Numbered from the stretch's first letter, positions 1-6,498 are shown. The stretch: DNA of 8,376 bases from an uncultured Prevotellaceae bacterium (GCA_900313845.1 OMTC01000058.1:1-8376); one strand, 5' to 3'. The notes: a model not told the origin generated them from the sequence alone. A program made the numbers and translations.

Positions 1-775
1 GACGCACTTCAGGGTCGTTGTGCTCCCATTTCACGAGCATCTCGTGTGCTTCCTTGATGAGCGGTGCTTCCTGCTTGGCTTTTTCCTTTGCCTCCTCTTC
101 TCCCATGCCGTCTGCAATATATTGCTTGGCAAGTTCGTCACATTCAGCCTTGTAGTGCTTGTCAAACAGCACATAGAAGTCACCAATGAGGTGGTCACCT
201 TTCTTACCAGCAGTCTCTGGTGTAACACCGTCGCCCCACTTTAGCCAAGCCAGCATCGACTTGCAAATGTGGATACCACGGTCGTTCACGATATTGGTTT
301 TCACCACCTTGTTGCCGTTCGCCTCAATGATGCGAGCAAGCGCTGAACCAAGGAGATTGTTGCGCATGTGTCCCAGGTGGAGCGGTTTGTTGGTGTTTGG
401 CGATGAATATTCAATCATCACGAGTGGTGAATCGTTGGTTGCTTCCTTGAAGCCGAATTTCTCGTCAGCGCTGATTTCGTTGAGCAACTGAATCCATGAT
501 GCAGGCGAAACGACAATGTTGAGGAATCCCTTCACCACATTGTAGCTTGCCACCACATCCTGTGCGTTATCCTGTAGGTACTTGCCCAGTTCGGCTGCCA
601 CGTCCTCTGGCTTCTTGCGTGCTATCTTTACGAACGGGAATACCACCACGGTGAGGTGTCCCTCAAATTCCTTTTTGGTTTTCTGCAACTGAACTTGGTC
701 GGCTGTAACATCTGCATCGTAGAGTGCCTTCACGCCCGCTACGACTGCCTGAATGATTTTCTCTTCTATAGTCAT
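1..775 (-). CDS. argS: Arginyl-tRNA synthetase, N-terminal part (cut by window edge)
   Basis: Class I aminoacyl-tRNA synthetase that charges tRNA-Arg with arginine in the cytoplasm. Translating the minus strand from the ATG at 775-773 gives an unbroken frame of 258 codons to the window edge. The start reads MTIEEKIIQA. Residues 1 to about 90 fit the N-terminal tRNA-recognition (Arg-tRNA synthetase additional) domain. Around residues 122-141 is the catalytic-core signature EYSSPNTNKPLHLGHMRNN, with HLGH (about 133-136) as the class I HIGH motif. The SSPNTNKPLH context is diagnostic for ArgRS. Full-length enzymes in this group are near 600 residues, so well over half is missing beyond base 1; the KMSK loop is not in view. 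The gene has its own promoter in the 64-base gap after the DUF4435 gene, so it is probably transcribed independently of that pair. It is ordinary housekeeping and a useful chromosomal anchor. Confidence 0.96.
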   Translation of the reverse strand, partial: MTIEEKIIQAVVAGVKALYDADVTADQVQLQKTKKEFEGHLTVVVFPFVKIARKKPEDVAAELGKYLQDNAQDVVASYNVVKGFLNIVVSPASWIQLLNEISADEKFGFKEATNDSPLVMIEYSSPNTNKPLHLGHMRNNLLGSALARIIEANGNKVVKTNIVNDRGIHICKSMLAWLKWGDGVTPETAGKKGDHLIGDFYVLFDKHYKAECDELAKQYIADGMGEEEAKEKAKQEAPLIKEAHEMLVKWEHNDPEVR

Positions 776-795
776 GTATCTAAAAAATTTGTGTG

Positions 796-826
796 CAAAG
801 ATACTGCAAATATTTCACTTGGCAAA
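796..826 (-). promoter_or_regulatory. Bacteroidetes-type promoter for argS
   Basis: On the minus strand, TTTG (826-823) is followed after exactly 19 bases by TATCTTTG (803-796). This matches the Bacteroidetes consensus -33 TTTG and -7 TAnnTTTG at its usual spacing. The predicted transcript starts near base 790, leaving a leader of about 15 bases before the argS ATG at 775. The promoter lies between the DUF4435 stop (840) and argS. Confidence 0.75.
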
Positions 827-839
827 ATATCGTTTCTCT

Positions 840-1898
840 TTACACCACTTTTTGCGTTGGTTGTTCCGCAGGCGAGTCGTCTTGCTGCGAGTTTGTCTTC
901 TCCAATTCCAAGAACTGCATGATTCTTTCCCGCAGTTTCTGAAAGGCTTCGCAATCGTGAAAATTCGTGTTGCGACGAAGCATCTGATCTACGGCACATT
1001 GGCTGTGCTGATAGCTCGACAGTTCGTTGTCCATCTGAATTTTGTGGTCTCCTGCCAAGCGTTTGATTTCTTTCTCCCTTTCTCGACGAAGGAGTGTGCA
1101 GGCTGGTTCGAGCGCTGCCATGCACACGTTTTCGAACAAGTGATGCCCTTGTATATATAAATAGGTGTTGTCGGGACGGATGCCCAATTTCAGGAGCTCT
1201 TCTTTCAGCGGACGCAACTTCCCCTTCGCTTCGGGATAATTGCGTTGCATCCACGCCACTTTTCTGTTCACCTTCTTTCTCACCACCTCCAAAGCAGTGG
1301 AAGGCTTGAAAAGATTCAGGTTTTCGATGGCGATGAAATTGCAAAAAGAATTGAGGGGAAGGTCGCGATAGCGTTGGCGACGATAGAGCCAGATGCTCCA
1401 GATGAACAGCTCGTAGATGATTTCGCTGTATTCTTTCAGATATTCCTCGAAATCGAAAATCTTGCGGTCGTTGAGCGTTGACATCACGCACACCTCATGG
1501 AGCGAAGGAGCATAGCACTGGTAGTTCTCAATGGCATAAACCACCGTGTGAATCACGTAAGGATTGTCGAGCATAGCTTTCGAGAAGGGTGTGTGCCCTT
1601 GCATCAGGTAGTCCAAATCAGCATCCACGCAGGCAATCATGCTTTGTCCGAGGCTTGGTCCTAATTGATTCGTCATTGCCTGTTTCTTGCCGCGCGAGAG
1701 GTCGGTTCTCGATGGTAGCATCACCTCGAATTGTCGTTCGTCATTCTCAAACTCTTGGAACACATTGCGCCAGAAGAACACGTCGTCATAGCTTTCCACG
1801 TAGGCTATGATGCGTTTCTTCTTCTTTCCGCCAGGACGGAGCCAGTTGCTCGCTTCGAAATAGCGGGAGTTGAGGTTTCCTGTGAGTTTTTTTGTCAT
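840..1898 (-). CDS. DUF4435 protein, TOPRIM-like putative nuclease
   Basis: A 352-residue soluble protein with no signal peptide or membrane segment. The N-terminal half has the DUF4435 pattern: a hydrophobic strand ending in a conserved acid with acids following (IIAYVESYDD, E35, D38, D39), then IACVDADLDY with D92-x-D94 and D96, then VYAIENYQCY with E124. This Glu then DxD order is the metal-binding layout of TOPRIM folds, as in OLD-family nucleases and AriB of the PARIS antiphage system. The C-terminal half is helical and charged, with R/K-rich stretches, and ends in a low-complexity tail (NSQQDDSPAEQP). It follows an ATPase gene in the same direction after a 106-base spacer holding a heptad repeat; no promoter is visible in the spacer, so the two are probably co-transcribed. 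By analogy the ATPase would gate the nuclease. Family assignment is fairly sure; nuclease activity and defence role are inferred. Only one plausible start (1898) precedes the first motif. Confidence 0.8.
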   Translation of the reverse strand: MTKKLTGNLNSRYFEASNWLRPGGKKKKRIIAYVESYDDVFFWRNVFQEFENDERQFEVMLPSRTDLSRGKKQAMTNQLGPSLGQSMIACVDADLDYLMQGHTPFSKAMLDNPYVIHTVVYAIENYQCYAPSLHEVCVMSTLNDRKIFDFEEYLKEYSEIIYELFIWSIWLYRRQRYRDLPLNSFCNFIAIENLNLFKPSTALEVVRKKVNRKVAWMQRNYPEAKGKLRPLKEELLKLGIRPDNTYLYIQGHHLFENVCMAALEPACTLLRREREKEIKRLAGDHKIQMDNELSSYQHSQCAVDQMLRRNTNFHDCEAFQKLRERIMQFLELEKTNSQQDDSPAEQPTQKVV

Positions 1899-1920
1899 GC
1901 TTCGCTTTTAACTATATAGC

Positions 1921-2006
1921 GTGGAGTGTGAAGCGTGGAGCGATTTCATCCGGATGGCATTTTTTCACTTTTCACTTTTCACTTCTCACTTTTCACTTTT
2001 CACTTT
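1921..2006 (-). repeat. Heptad tandem repeat in the ATPase/DUF4435 spacer
   Basis: On the plus strand, CACTTTT occurs as six consecutive 7-base units starting at 1966, 1973, 1980, 1987, 1994 and 2001; the third is CACTTCT. On the transcribed strand this reads as GTGAAAA repeats, beginning within the TAA stop of the ATPase gene (2007-2005). Beyond it are a palindrome CATCCGGATG (1947-1956) and, at 1921-1941, three heptads of form GTGRAGN on the plus strand, the opposite orientation. The two blocks could therefore pair weakly in RNA around the palindrome. No open frame or promoter is visible here. Confidence 0.85.
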
Positions 2007-2832
2007 AATTGGTGATTTCATTCACTTCCGTCACCACGTCCATCCATCCGTCCATGATGAGGGCAGGGGAGTGGGTGGAGAGGATGATTTGTGCGTTCGG
2101 ATTGAGTTTTCGAATCAGACCGATGAGCTGTTGTTGCCATTCTATGTGGAGACTGATTTCGGGTTCATCCATCAACAGGGCATAGTGCTCGTTGTTTTCA
2201 ACCAGCACGGTGAGCAAGATGACCAAGAGTTGCTTTTCGCCTGAACTGAGTTGGTAAGGCGTGAGTGTTTCCCCGTTCTGATGGAACTGGATTTCGTTGT
2301 TCTTGCGGTCGATTTTCTTCTCCGTATCGCTGAAGAGTTGGTCAATCATGTCTTGGAAAACAGCTTTTGGCTTCGACACTTCCGTGGCAAGAATGGCATC
2401 CTCAGGGAATCCCGAAGTGAGAAGTTCGATGATGCGATTGCCGATATTCACCTGATAATCCAGATAGCGCTTCTGAAGTTTGTAGATTTGCCAGTCGAGT
2501 TCGGTCTTCACGCGAGAATCGGCTAATTTCTCCAACAGGTCGGAATGGAGCAAAGGGCGGTCGAAACTGCGGATGACATCGAATTTCATGGTCGTGGCAT
2601 CTTCGGGGAATAACTTGATGGTGATGTTTTCGCCCACTTCGCCTGCATGGAGTTCACCCGAATCAATGAGGTGAAGTCCCTTCACGGAGTGGTTGATAAT
2701 GGTGCTCTTGCCCACACCATTGATGCCGCTGAGAATGTTCACGTCGGGGCGCAAAGTCCAAATGATGTGCCTGCCGCCTTTCCACAGCGCCTTGATTTCA
2801 ATGCTACTGATATATTCCGCTTGTTTTTCCAT
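2005..2832 (-). CDS. Compact ABC/AAA-type (OLD/AriA-like) ATPase
   Basis: A 275-residue SMC/ABC-like ATPase with all core motifs: Walker A GINGVGKST (residues 36-44), a family signature LSSGEKQ (195-201), Walker B with catalytic acid LLMDEPE (219-225; D222, E223) and switch histidine in STHSP (H254). The insert between Walker A and the signature is only about 150 residues, with a partly helical charged middle (95-180), so there is no long coiled coil. The order and the ending place it with AAA_15/AAA_21 ATPases of the OLD, AriA and RecF-like group. It is followed by a DUF4435 gene, the arrangement seen in PARIS-type pairs, but it is clearly shorter than a typical AriA. The start at 2832 (MEKQAEYISS) is chosen because the open frame upstream runs through a terminator and repeats, and a -7 box lies at 2867-2860. 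Proposed role: ATP-dependent sensor and regulator of the DUF4435 partner (inference). Confidence 0.85.
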   Translation of the reverse strand: MEKQAEYISSIEIKALWKGGRHIIWTLRPDVNILSGINGVGKSTIINHSVKGLHLIDSGELHAGEVGENITIKLFPEDATTMKFDVIRSFDRPLLHSDLLEKLADSRVKTELDWQIYKLQKRYLDYQVNIGNRIIELLTSGFPEDAILATEVSKPKAVFQDMIDQLFSDTEKKIDRKNNEIQFHQNGETLTPYQLSSGEKQLLVILLTVLVENNEHYALLMDEPEISLHIEWQQQLIGLIRKLNPNAQIILSTHSPALIMDGWMDVVTEVNEITN

Positions 2833-2859
2833 AGCTTTGCATTTTTTGCTTTTACCTTG

Positions 2860-2867
2860 CAAATATA
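2860..2867 (-). promoter_or_regulatory. Probable -7 box for the ATPase/DUF4435 unit
   Basis: The minus strand reads TATATTTG, a full match to the Bacteroidetes TAnnTTTG box, 27 bases upstream of the ATPase ATG at 2832. The nearest -33-like TTTG is at 2894-2891, a gap of 23 bases, longer than the usual 19-21, so the promoter may be weak or the -33 element degenerate. It sits just downstream of the terminator that ends the preceding operon, which supports an independent transcription start. Confidence 0.55.
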
Positions 2868-2900
2868 GTGAAAAGAATGAAAGGGAGATGCAAAAAAGAG

Positions 2901-2944
2901 AAAAAAATAAAGGAGCAATTGTAGCGATGCCACAATTGCTCCTT
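2901..2944 (-). terminator. Intrinsic terminator of the VTC/DUF4956 operon
   Basis: A perfect 13-base-pair stem is formed by 2944-2932 and 2922-2910 (AAGGAGCAATTGT and its complement), with a 9-base loop. On the minus strand it is followed by TTATTTTTTT (through 2901). The poly-T tract is on one side only, so it works for minus-strand transcription. It lies about 118 bases past the stop of the last operon gene (3062) and 69 bases before the ATPase start (2832), separating the two units. Confidence 0.9.
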
Positions 2945-2955
2945 ATAGTAAATTG

Positions 2956-3050
2956 TTTCAAGGCGCAAAGCGCCGGTTTCAAGTTTCAGGTTTCAGGGCG
3001 CAAGCACCGTTTCAAGTTTCAGGTTTCAGGTCGCAAAGCGCCGTTTCAAG
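2956..3050 (-). repeat. 33/34-base composite repeat built from TTTCARG heptads
   Basis: On the plus strand, each full unit is TTTCAAG-TTTCAGG-TTTCAGG followed by a CGCAA(A)GC-type linker. Full units run 2977-3009 (33 bases) and 3010-3043 (34 bases). Partial ones flank them: TTTCAAG at 2956-2962 with its linker, and TTTCAAG at 3044-3050. The linker at 2962-2974 forms a short perfect hairpin (GGCGC, loop AAA, GCGCC), which is degraded in the other copies. The array begins 11 bases beyond the stop of the last operon gene and lies before the terminator, so it would be in the 3' untranslated RNA. Confidence 0.88.
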
Positions 3051-3061
3051 GTACCTATTCC

Positions 3062-4387
3062 CTAATTTGTGAATGCTTTTCCATCCACGGTGACGGTGCC
3101 TCCTGTTTGCTTGTAAGTTCCTTTCACGCTGATACCCGTGGAGGAGTTGCTGGTGGTGATGGCGATGGTTCCCGCCGTGACCGTCATGTTGTTGTCGGAG
3201 CGGATGCCCATGCATTTTGAAGCATCCGCAGTGTAGGTACCACCTGTTGCAGAGAGGGTCACGTTTGTACCGTTCCAATAGGAGTAGCCGCCGTTGAGCA
3301 CGGTATCTGTGGCAGAAGTGGTTTTCTTTGCTTTCAATCCTCTTGCACCTTTTCCCGTAATCGTGCCATTGATGCTGCCGCCATCGAAATAGCCTGCATA
3401 GCAATAGCGAATGCCTTCGGAAATGTTGCCAGTCACATTGAGGTTGATGGTTCCGCCATTCATATAGACGATGGAGTCAGCCTTCAGACCTGTTCCGTCG
3501 GATTGGCTCACGTTGAGGTTGATGGTTCCGCCGTTGATGATGGCTGTGCCGTAGTCGTCGCAGTCGATGCAGTCGGATTTGCAGTTGCTCACGGTGATGT
3601 TTCCACCATTCACGATGAGGCGGTTGTCCTCGTAATCTTCTGCAAGTTTGCTACCATCGCCGCAGTGGATGCCGTCGCTCACTGCACTCAGGATATTCAC
3701 GTCGCCTGTGGATGACTTGAACTGGCAGTATTCGCCCACCTTCAAGGCATGAGATGATTTGCCTGTCACGTTGAGCGTTCCCTTACCCTTCACTTCGAGG
3801 TGTCCCTTTATGTAAACGGCACCTTTCGAAGTGTTCATGGCATTGTCCTCAAAACTGTTTGTAGTGCCTTTCATCATCTTCATCTCGATGCGCTTGCCAC
3901 AAAGGATGTTGAGGGCTGGGAGCGCGTTGCCGCTGGTGAGGCTCACACCTTTCAGGTGCATGGTGAACTTATAATTGCCGTTGATAGTGAGTGAGCCGTT
4001 CGATGAAGAGCCCGAGAGGGTGTAGAGGATTTCCTGGTCGGTCGTCGAGGAAATGATGGTGACGTGTCCGCCATTGATGTTGGCAGTCACCACCTTCTGC
4101 AAGGATGCAGGGATGTTGACAGTGGCACTGCTACCGTTCCAAACGATGTCCACGCTTTCGAACTGAGGTTCAGCGAAGGTGATAGAGTCAATGTCGCTGA
4201 TGTTGTAGGTGGTACCTTCGATGGTTACAGTCTTTTGGTCACTGGAAAACGTGAAGTTCGACGGGTCGGTGAGTGTGATGTCGTCCGCGTCGAAACCTTC
4301 GCAAAGATATATCTTCTGAGCGTGGAGAGAAACTGCACTCAGCAAGAAAAAAGCAAATAAAAGTATATTTTTCATCATTGATACCAT
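3062..4387 (-). CDS. Secreted beta-helix carbohydrate-binding protein (Cthe_2159-like)
   Basis: About 441 residues. A signal peptide (MKNILLFAFFLLSAVSLHAQ) ends near residue 24. Residues 40-73 form a short beta module ending in YNISDIDSITFAE, common in Bacteroidales surface proteins. From about 80 to the end it is a repetitive parallel beta-helix with Gly/Asn turns (VNGGNITV, INGGTINLNV, MNGGTINLNV, FDGGSING). A recurring rung motif appears as SHAL 212, SDGI 237, SDCI 271, GTGL 298, SEGI 323, ARGL 348, CMGI 392 and STGI 416. This matches the Cthe_2159 domain family, whose founder is a calcium-dependent polysaccharide (polygalacturonate/cellulose) binder; the ligand here is unknown. There is no T9SS tail. 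It is the last gene of the operon. The upstream gene's TGA overlaps this ATG as TGATG, suggesting translational coupling. Other in-frame starts at 4390 (GTG), 4378 and 4375 (directly before the signal peptide) cannot be excluded. Confidence 0.85.
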   Translation of the reverse strand: MVSMMKNILLFAFFLLSAVSLHAQKIYLCEGFDADDITLTDPSNFTFSSDQKTVTIEGTTYNISDIDSITFAEPQFESVDIVWNGSSATVNIPASLQKVVTANINGGHVTIISSTTDQEILYTLSGSSSNGSLTINGNYKFTMHLKGVSLTSGNALPALNILCGKRIEMKMMKGTTNSFEDNAMNTSKGAVYIKGHLEVKGKGTLNVTGKSSHALKVGEYCQFKSSTGDVNILSAVSDGIHCGDGSKLAEDYEDNRLIVNGGNITVSNCKSDCIDCDDYGTAIINGGTINLNVSQSDGTGLKADSIVYMNGGTINLNVTGNISEGIRYCYAGYFDGGSINGTITGKGARGLKAKKTTSATDTVLNGGYSYWNGTNVTLSATGGTYTADASKCMGIRSDNNMTVTAGTIAITTSNSSTGISVKGTYKQTGGTVTVDGKAFTN

Positions 4388-4830
4388 CACTTCTTGATAA
4401 TCTTAAAACTCTTACCATCCACATTCACTACATACACACCCTTCGACAAGCGTGAGAGATTGATGCTTTGTGAGTCAGCAGATTCCGAGGCTACGAGTGC
4501 GCCGCTTGGCTGATAAACTTGAACTTTGCCTTTGAGTCCGTTGAGGGAAAGTGTCGTGCCGTCCCAAGCAAAAGACTTGTCGTTGCTGATGCTGCCGATG
4601 CCAGCCGACGTGCTGCTGAAGTACATCTGAGAGATGGAAGAAATGGCGTAGGAGGTGCTGGCACCGTCTGAAGTGGTGACAACCACATTGCCGTTCTCGA
4701 ACGAGATTTTCTTCAAACTTGCTGTGGCATAGCTGTCCGTGGCATTTGCAATGACATTGAGATAGTAATCGTCAGCCAGGCATGTGAGGCTAAACAGTGC
4801 AGCAAAGGCTGCTAAAAAGAACTTTTTCAT
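4387..4830 (-). CDS. Small secreted protein with T9SS-like C-terminal domain
   Basis: A 147-residue exported protein. Residues 1-19 (MKKFFLAAFAALFSLTCLA) are a clear signal peptide. Residues 38-72 form a short beta module (LKKISFENGNVVV ... YAISSISQMYFS) resembling the one in the next protein of the operon. Residues about 85-147 resemble a T9SS type A sorting domain: a strand LSLNGLKGKVQVYQPSGALV, then INLSRLSKGVYVVNV and a basic end SFKIIKK. That would send it through the type IX secretion system to the surface. Almost nothing lies between signal, module and sorting domain, so it has no obvious catalytic part. It could be a surface adaptor or minor structural protein (inference). The gene starts 24 bases after the DUF2490-like gene stops, and its stop codon overlaps the start of the beta-helix gene. 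Confidence 0.8.
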   Translation of the reverse strand: MKKFFLAAFAALFSLTCLADDYYLNVIANATDSYATASLKKISFENGNVVVTTSDGASTSYAISSISQMYFSSTSAGIGSISNDKSFAWDGTTLSLNGLKGKVQVYQPSGALVASESADSQSINLSRLSKGVYVVNVDGKSFKIIKK

Positions 4831-4854
4831 ATTGGTGTTTTGTTTGATTGTTAC

Positions 4855-5703
4855 TTAGAATTCGAACTTGTAACTCAAGCCAACGAGGTGTCCGTTTGGC
4901 TCGTCGTCATCGTCCTCGTGCGAGAAACGGTACCAGGTGGTGAGCCTGTTCTGCTTGTTGATGTTGAAGTCCAAGCCCGCGGTGTATTTCTGCTTGAAGG
5001 TGCTTTTGCTCAGTCCCACGCCAAAATCAACGGATGCAAACGGATTGAGCGGAAGACCCTTGATGTTGTACTCCACAGTGAACTTGTTGCGGAGAATCCA
5101 GCGGTCTTTGGTTGCGATGTACTTCTTGTCGGTTTCCTTCAGGTATGGCTCATCGTCGTCGTTGAGGCGATACTTATAGCGGTTGATGGAGTCGGCAGAA
5201 GCGTAGTGGTTGTACTGAAAGGTCTCCTTCAACGAGAAGTTCCATCGCTTCGATGGCTTGTAGTTGAAGCTGAAAGCCAGATTGCCGCGATAGCGATTGC
5301 GCTTGAAGCGTTCCTCCACGTTGTAGCCCTTGTAGTAGTCCTCTTTTGAACCAATGAGAGCACCCGATTCGTCGTAGGCGAAGTCGTCGTATTTTTTTGA
5401 AGTCTCCTTGAGGTTCTGCTTCAGAATATAGTCGAAACCGATGCTCGACTTGATGTTGAACTTCTTGTCGCGCGTCTGGAAGAGGCGATAGCTCAGGTCG
5501 ATGCTTGCCATGAAGCGCTCCATGTCCTTGCTGTCGTCCTGACTGCGGAAGGCGATGCCCGCTTCCACACTGAGTCCCGGCTTGATTTTCTTCTCTACTT
5601 CCACGCTGAGCTCACCACCGAAGTCGTCGTCTCCGTTCTGTGCAACAGCATGAGCAGAGCAGAGCATCAAGGCTGTCGTAATCAAGAATATGTTCTTTTT
5701 CAT
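4855..5703 (-). CDS. DUF2490-like outer membrane beta-barrel protein
   Basis: 282 residues from the chosen start. The signal peptide (residues 1-22) ends AHAVAQ, followed by an acidic NGDDDFGG segment. The rest is alternating amphipathic strands with many aromatic residues: LSVEAGIAF, ASIDLSYRLF, NIKSSIGFDYIL, GNLAFSFNYK, WNFSLKETFQYNHY, NKFTVEYNIKG, FASVDFGVGLS, YTAGLDFNI, LTTWYRFSH. It ends LVGLSYKFEF with a terminal Phe, the usual outer membrane barrel signature. Roughly 10-12 strands fit the length and resemble DUF2490 proteins. Acidic loops (SHEDDDDEPN, RLNDDDEPY) could bind cations. It has no recognisable catalytic motif. The start at 5703 is preferred over the in-frame ATG at 5724 because AAGGAG sits 5 bases upstream and the signal peptide begins there. 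Its place between a VTC/DUF4956 pair and two secreted proteins suggests an export or anchoring role (inference). Confidence 0.8.
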   Translation of the reverse strand: MKKNIFLITTALMLCSAHAVAQNGDDDFGGELSVEVEKKIKPGLSVEAGIAFRSQDDSKDMERFMASIDLSYRLFQTRDKKFNIKSSIGFDYILKQNLKETSKKYDDFAYDESGALIGSKEDYYKGYNVEERFKRNRYRGNLAFSFNYKPSKRWNFSLKETFQYNHYASADSINRYKYRLNDDDEPYLKETDKKYIATKDRWILRNKFTVEYNIKGLPLNPFASVDFGVGLSKSTFKQKYTAGLDFNINKQNRLTTWYRFSHEDDDDEPNGHLVGLSYKFEF

Positions 5704-5708
5704 GAATA

Positions 5709-5714
5709 CTCCTT
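5709..5714 (-). promoter_or_regulatory. Strong Shine-Dalgarno site deciding the barrel gene start
   Basis: The minus strand reads AAGGAG, five bases before the ATG at 5703. Shine-Dalgarno sites are weak or absent before most Bacteroidetes genes, so this one is notable. It favours 5703 over the ATG at 5724, which would overlap the end of the DUF4956 gene by eight bases. Confidence 0.7.
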
Positions 5715-5716
5715 GT

Positions 5717-6418
5717 TTAGTCATAAAGTTTAGGCATCTTGTCGAGCGATTCAGCCTGGTCGTTATCCGTGTGGAAATAGATTTTGATGAGCGCCATGTC
5801 CTTGAGGAAGTCGATGGAACCGATTTCGAGGTTGGTGATGTCGAGACCCGTGCGCTTCTTCAAGTCCTCCATCAGCTCTGGGCGGCGCTCAGGTGTGATG
5901 AGGTCGATTTTGTCATACTTCACGTATTTCGACGACAAACCCTTCGCCCAGTTCACGTGCTCCGTCGTCCAAATGATGATGACGAAGAGCAGGTCCGTGA
6001 GAATCAGTTCGCCCACCGAAGTCAGTTCGGGACCGAGGAATTCAGGGTTCTTGCTCGATATGTCTGCTTCCCAAGCCACGGCGTTGAGCGTTGCCAATGC
6101 GATGGTGAGGAAGAGGTAAGTCATTTCGCGGATAGGCACCGACTCCGTGCGATAACGCATGATGCTGAAGATGGCGAAGAGTCCCATCGCGATACCCGTC
6201 TTGATTTTCGAGTCGCCCATGAGGTGGATGAGCATGAAGATGCTGAAGCCCATGAGCAGATAGGTGAAGAAAAAGTCCTTCCTGCGGCTCTTAGGGAAAT
6301 AGAGCACGCGTGCTATGATGAAGCAGAAGAGGGAGTTGATGACGAGTCGGAAGATGAGGTCGAGGATTCGGAATGAATCGCTCGTGAGGGTGGAAAGAAA
6401 TTGATTGATAGTATCCAT
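5717..6418 (-). CDS. DUF4956 integral membrane protein
   Basis: 233 residues. Hydrophobic segments at about 20-40, 51-68, 72-87, 99-116 and 134-152 suggest four or five membrane helices in the inner membrane. A soluble C-terminal domain (about 165-233) contains RTGLDITNLEIGSIDFL and LIKIYFH, which looks like a small alpha/beta (ferredoxin-like) fold. The family signature is the Arg-rich loop GLFAIFSIMRYRTESVPIRE (residues 79-98), with conserved R88, R90 and R97 near the membrane edge. DUF4956 genes commonly sit beside VTC-domain polymerase genes, as here (80-base gap, same strand). A role as membrane partner, receiving or exporting the product of the VTC enzyme, is plausible but not shown. 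The length is normal for the family. Confidence 0.9.
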   Translation of the reverse strand: MDTINQFLSTLTSDSFRILDLIFRLVINSLFCFIIARVLYFPKSRRKDFFFTYLLMGFSIFMLIHLMGDSKIKTGIAMGLFAIFSIMRYRTESVPIREMTYLFLTIALATLNAVAWEADISSKNPEFLGPELTSVGELILTDLLFVIIIWTTEHVNWAKGLSSKYVKYDKIDLITPERRPELMEDLKKRTGLDITNLEIGSIDFLKDMALIKIYFHTDNDQAESLDKMPKLYD

Positions 6419-6448
6419 TGTTGAAATATGAGTTTTCTTGAGTTTTTT

Positions 6449-6497
6449 CTAGATTTCCTAGTTGTCCTAGTTTCCCTAGTTCTCCTAGTCCTCCTAG
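6449..6497 (-). repeat. 9-base tandem repeat with a CTAG in every unit
   Basis: CTAG starts at 6449, 6458, 6467, 6476, 6485 and 6494, exactly 9 bases apart, within plus-strand units of form (T/C)CCTAGTNN. The minus strand reads ACTAGGAGG-like units starting straight after the TAG stop of the VTC gene (6501-6499) and ending 30 bases before the DUF4956 start. CTAG is generally scarce in bacterial DNA, so six in under 50 bases stands out. Some units create AGGAGG on the transcribed strand, but too far (over 65 bases) from the next start to act as its ribosome site. Confidence 0.9.
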
Positions 6498-6498
6498 C

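Noticed and set aside
776..839. argS as a functional third member of the ATPase/DUF4435 unit, since PARIS nucleases act on tRNA
   Set aside because: argS has its own well-matched promoter in the gap and is a universal housekeeping gene, so the adjacency is more simply chance.
753..1160. Open frame on the plus strand opposite the DUF4435 gene
   Set aside because: It has no recognisable domain and lies antisense to a gene with clear motifs. The minus-strand frame at 772-1491 is likewise a shadow in another frame.
2833..2982. N-terminal extension of the ATPase to the ATG at 2982
   Set aside because: The extra 50 residues would be encoded across the intrinsic terminator and the repeat array, and upstream of the -7 box. 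The encoded segment has no match to the ATPase fold.
2956..3050. Possible CRISPR array
   Set aside because: Only two full units, no unique spacers of constant length between identical repeats, no cas genes nearby. The units are internally made of 7-mers.
4840..5349. 169-codon plus-strand open frame opposite the barrel gene
   Set aside because: Val/Leu-rich shadow of a beta-barrel gene, with no start signal.
5690..6376. Long 228-codon open frame on the plus strand opposite DUF4956
   Set aside because: Antisense shadow rich in His, Glu, Arg and Val, typical of the reverse of a membrane-protein gene. The minus-strand protein has the DUF4956 signature.
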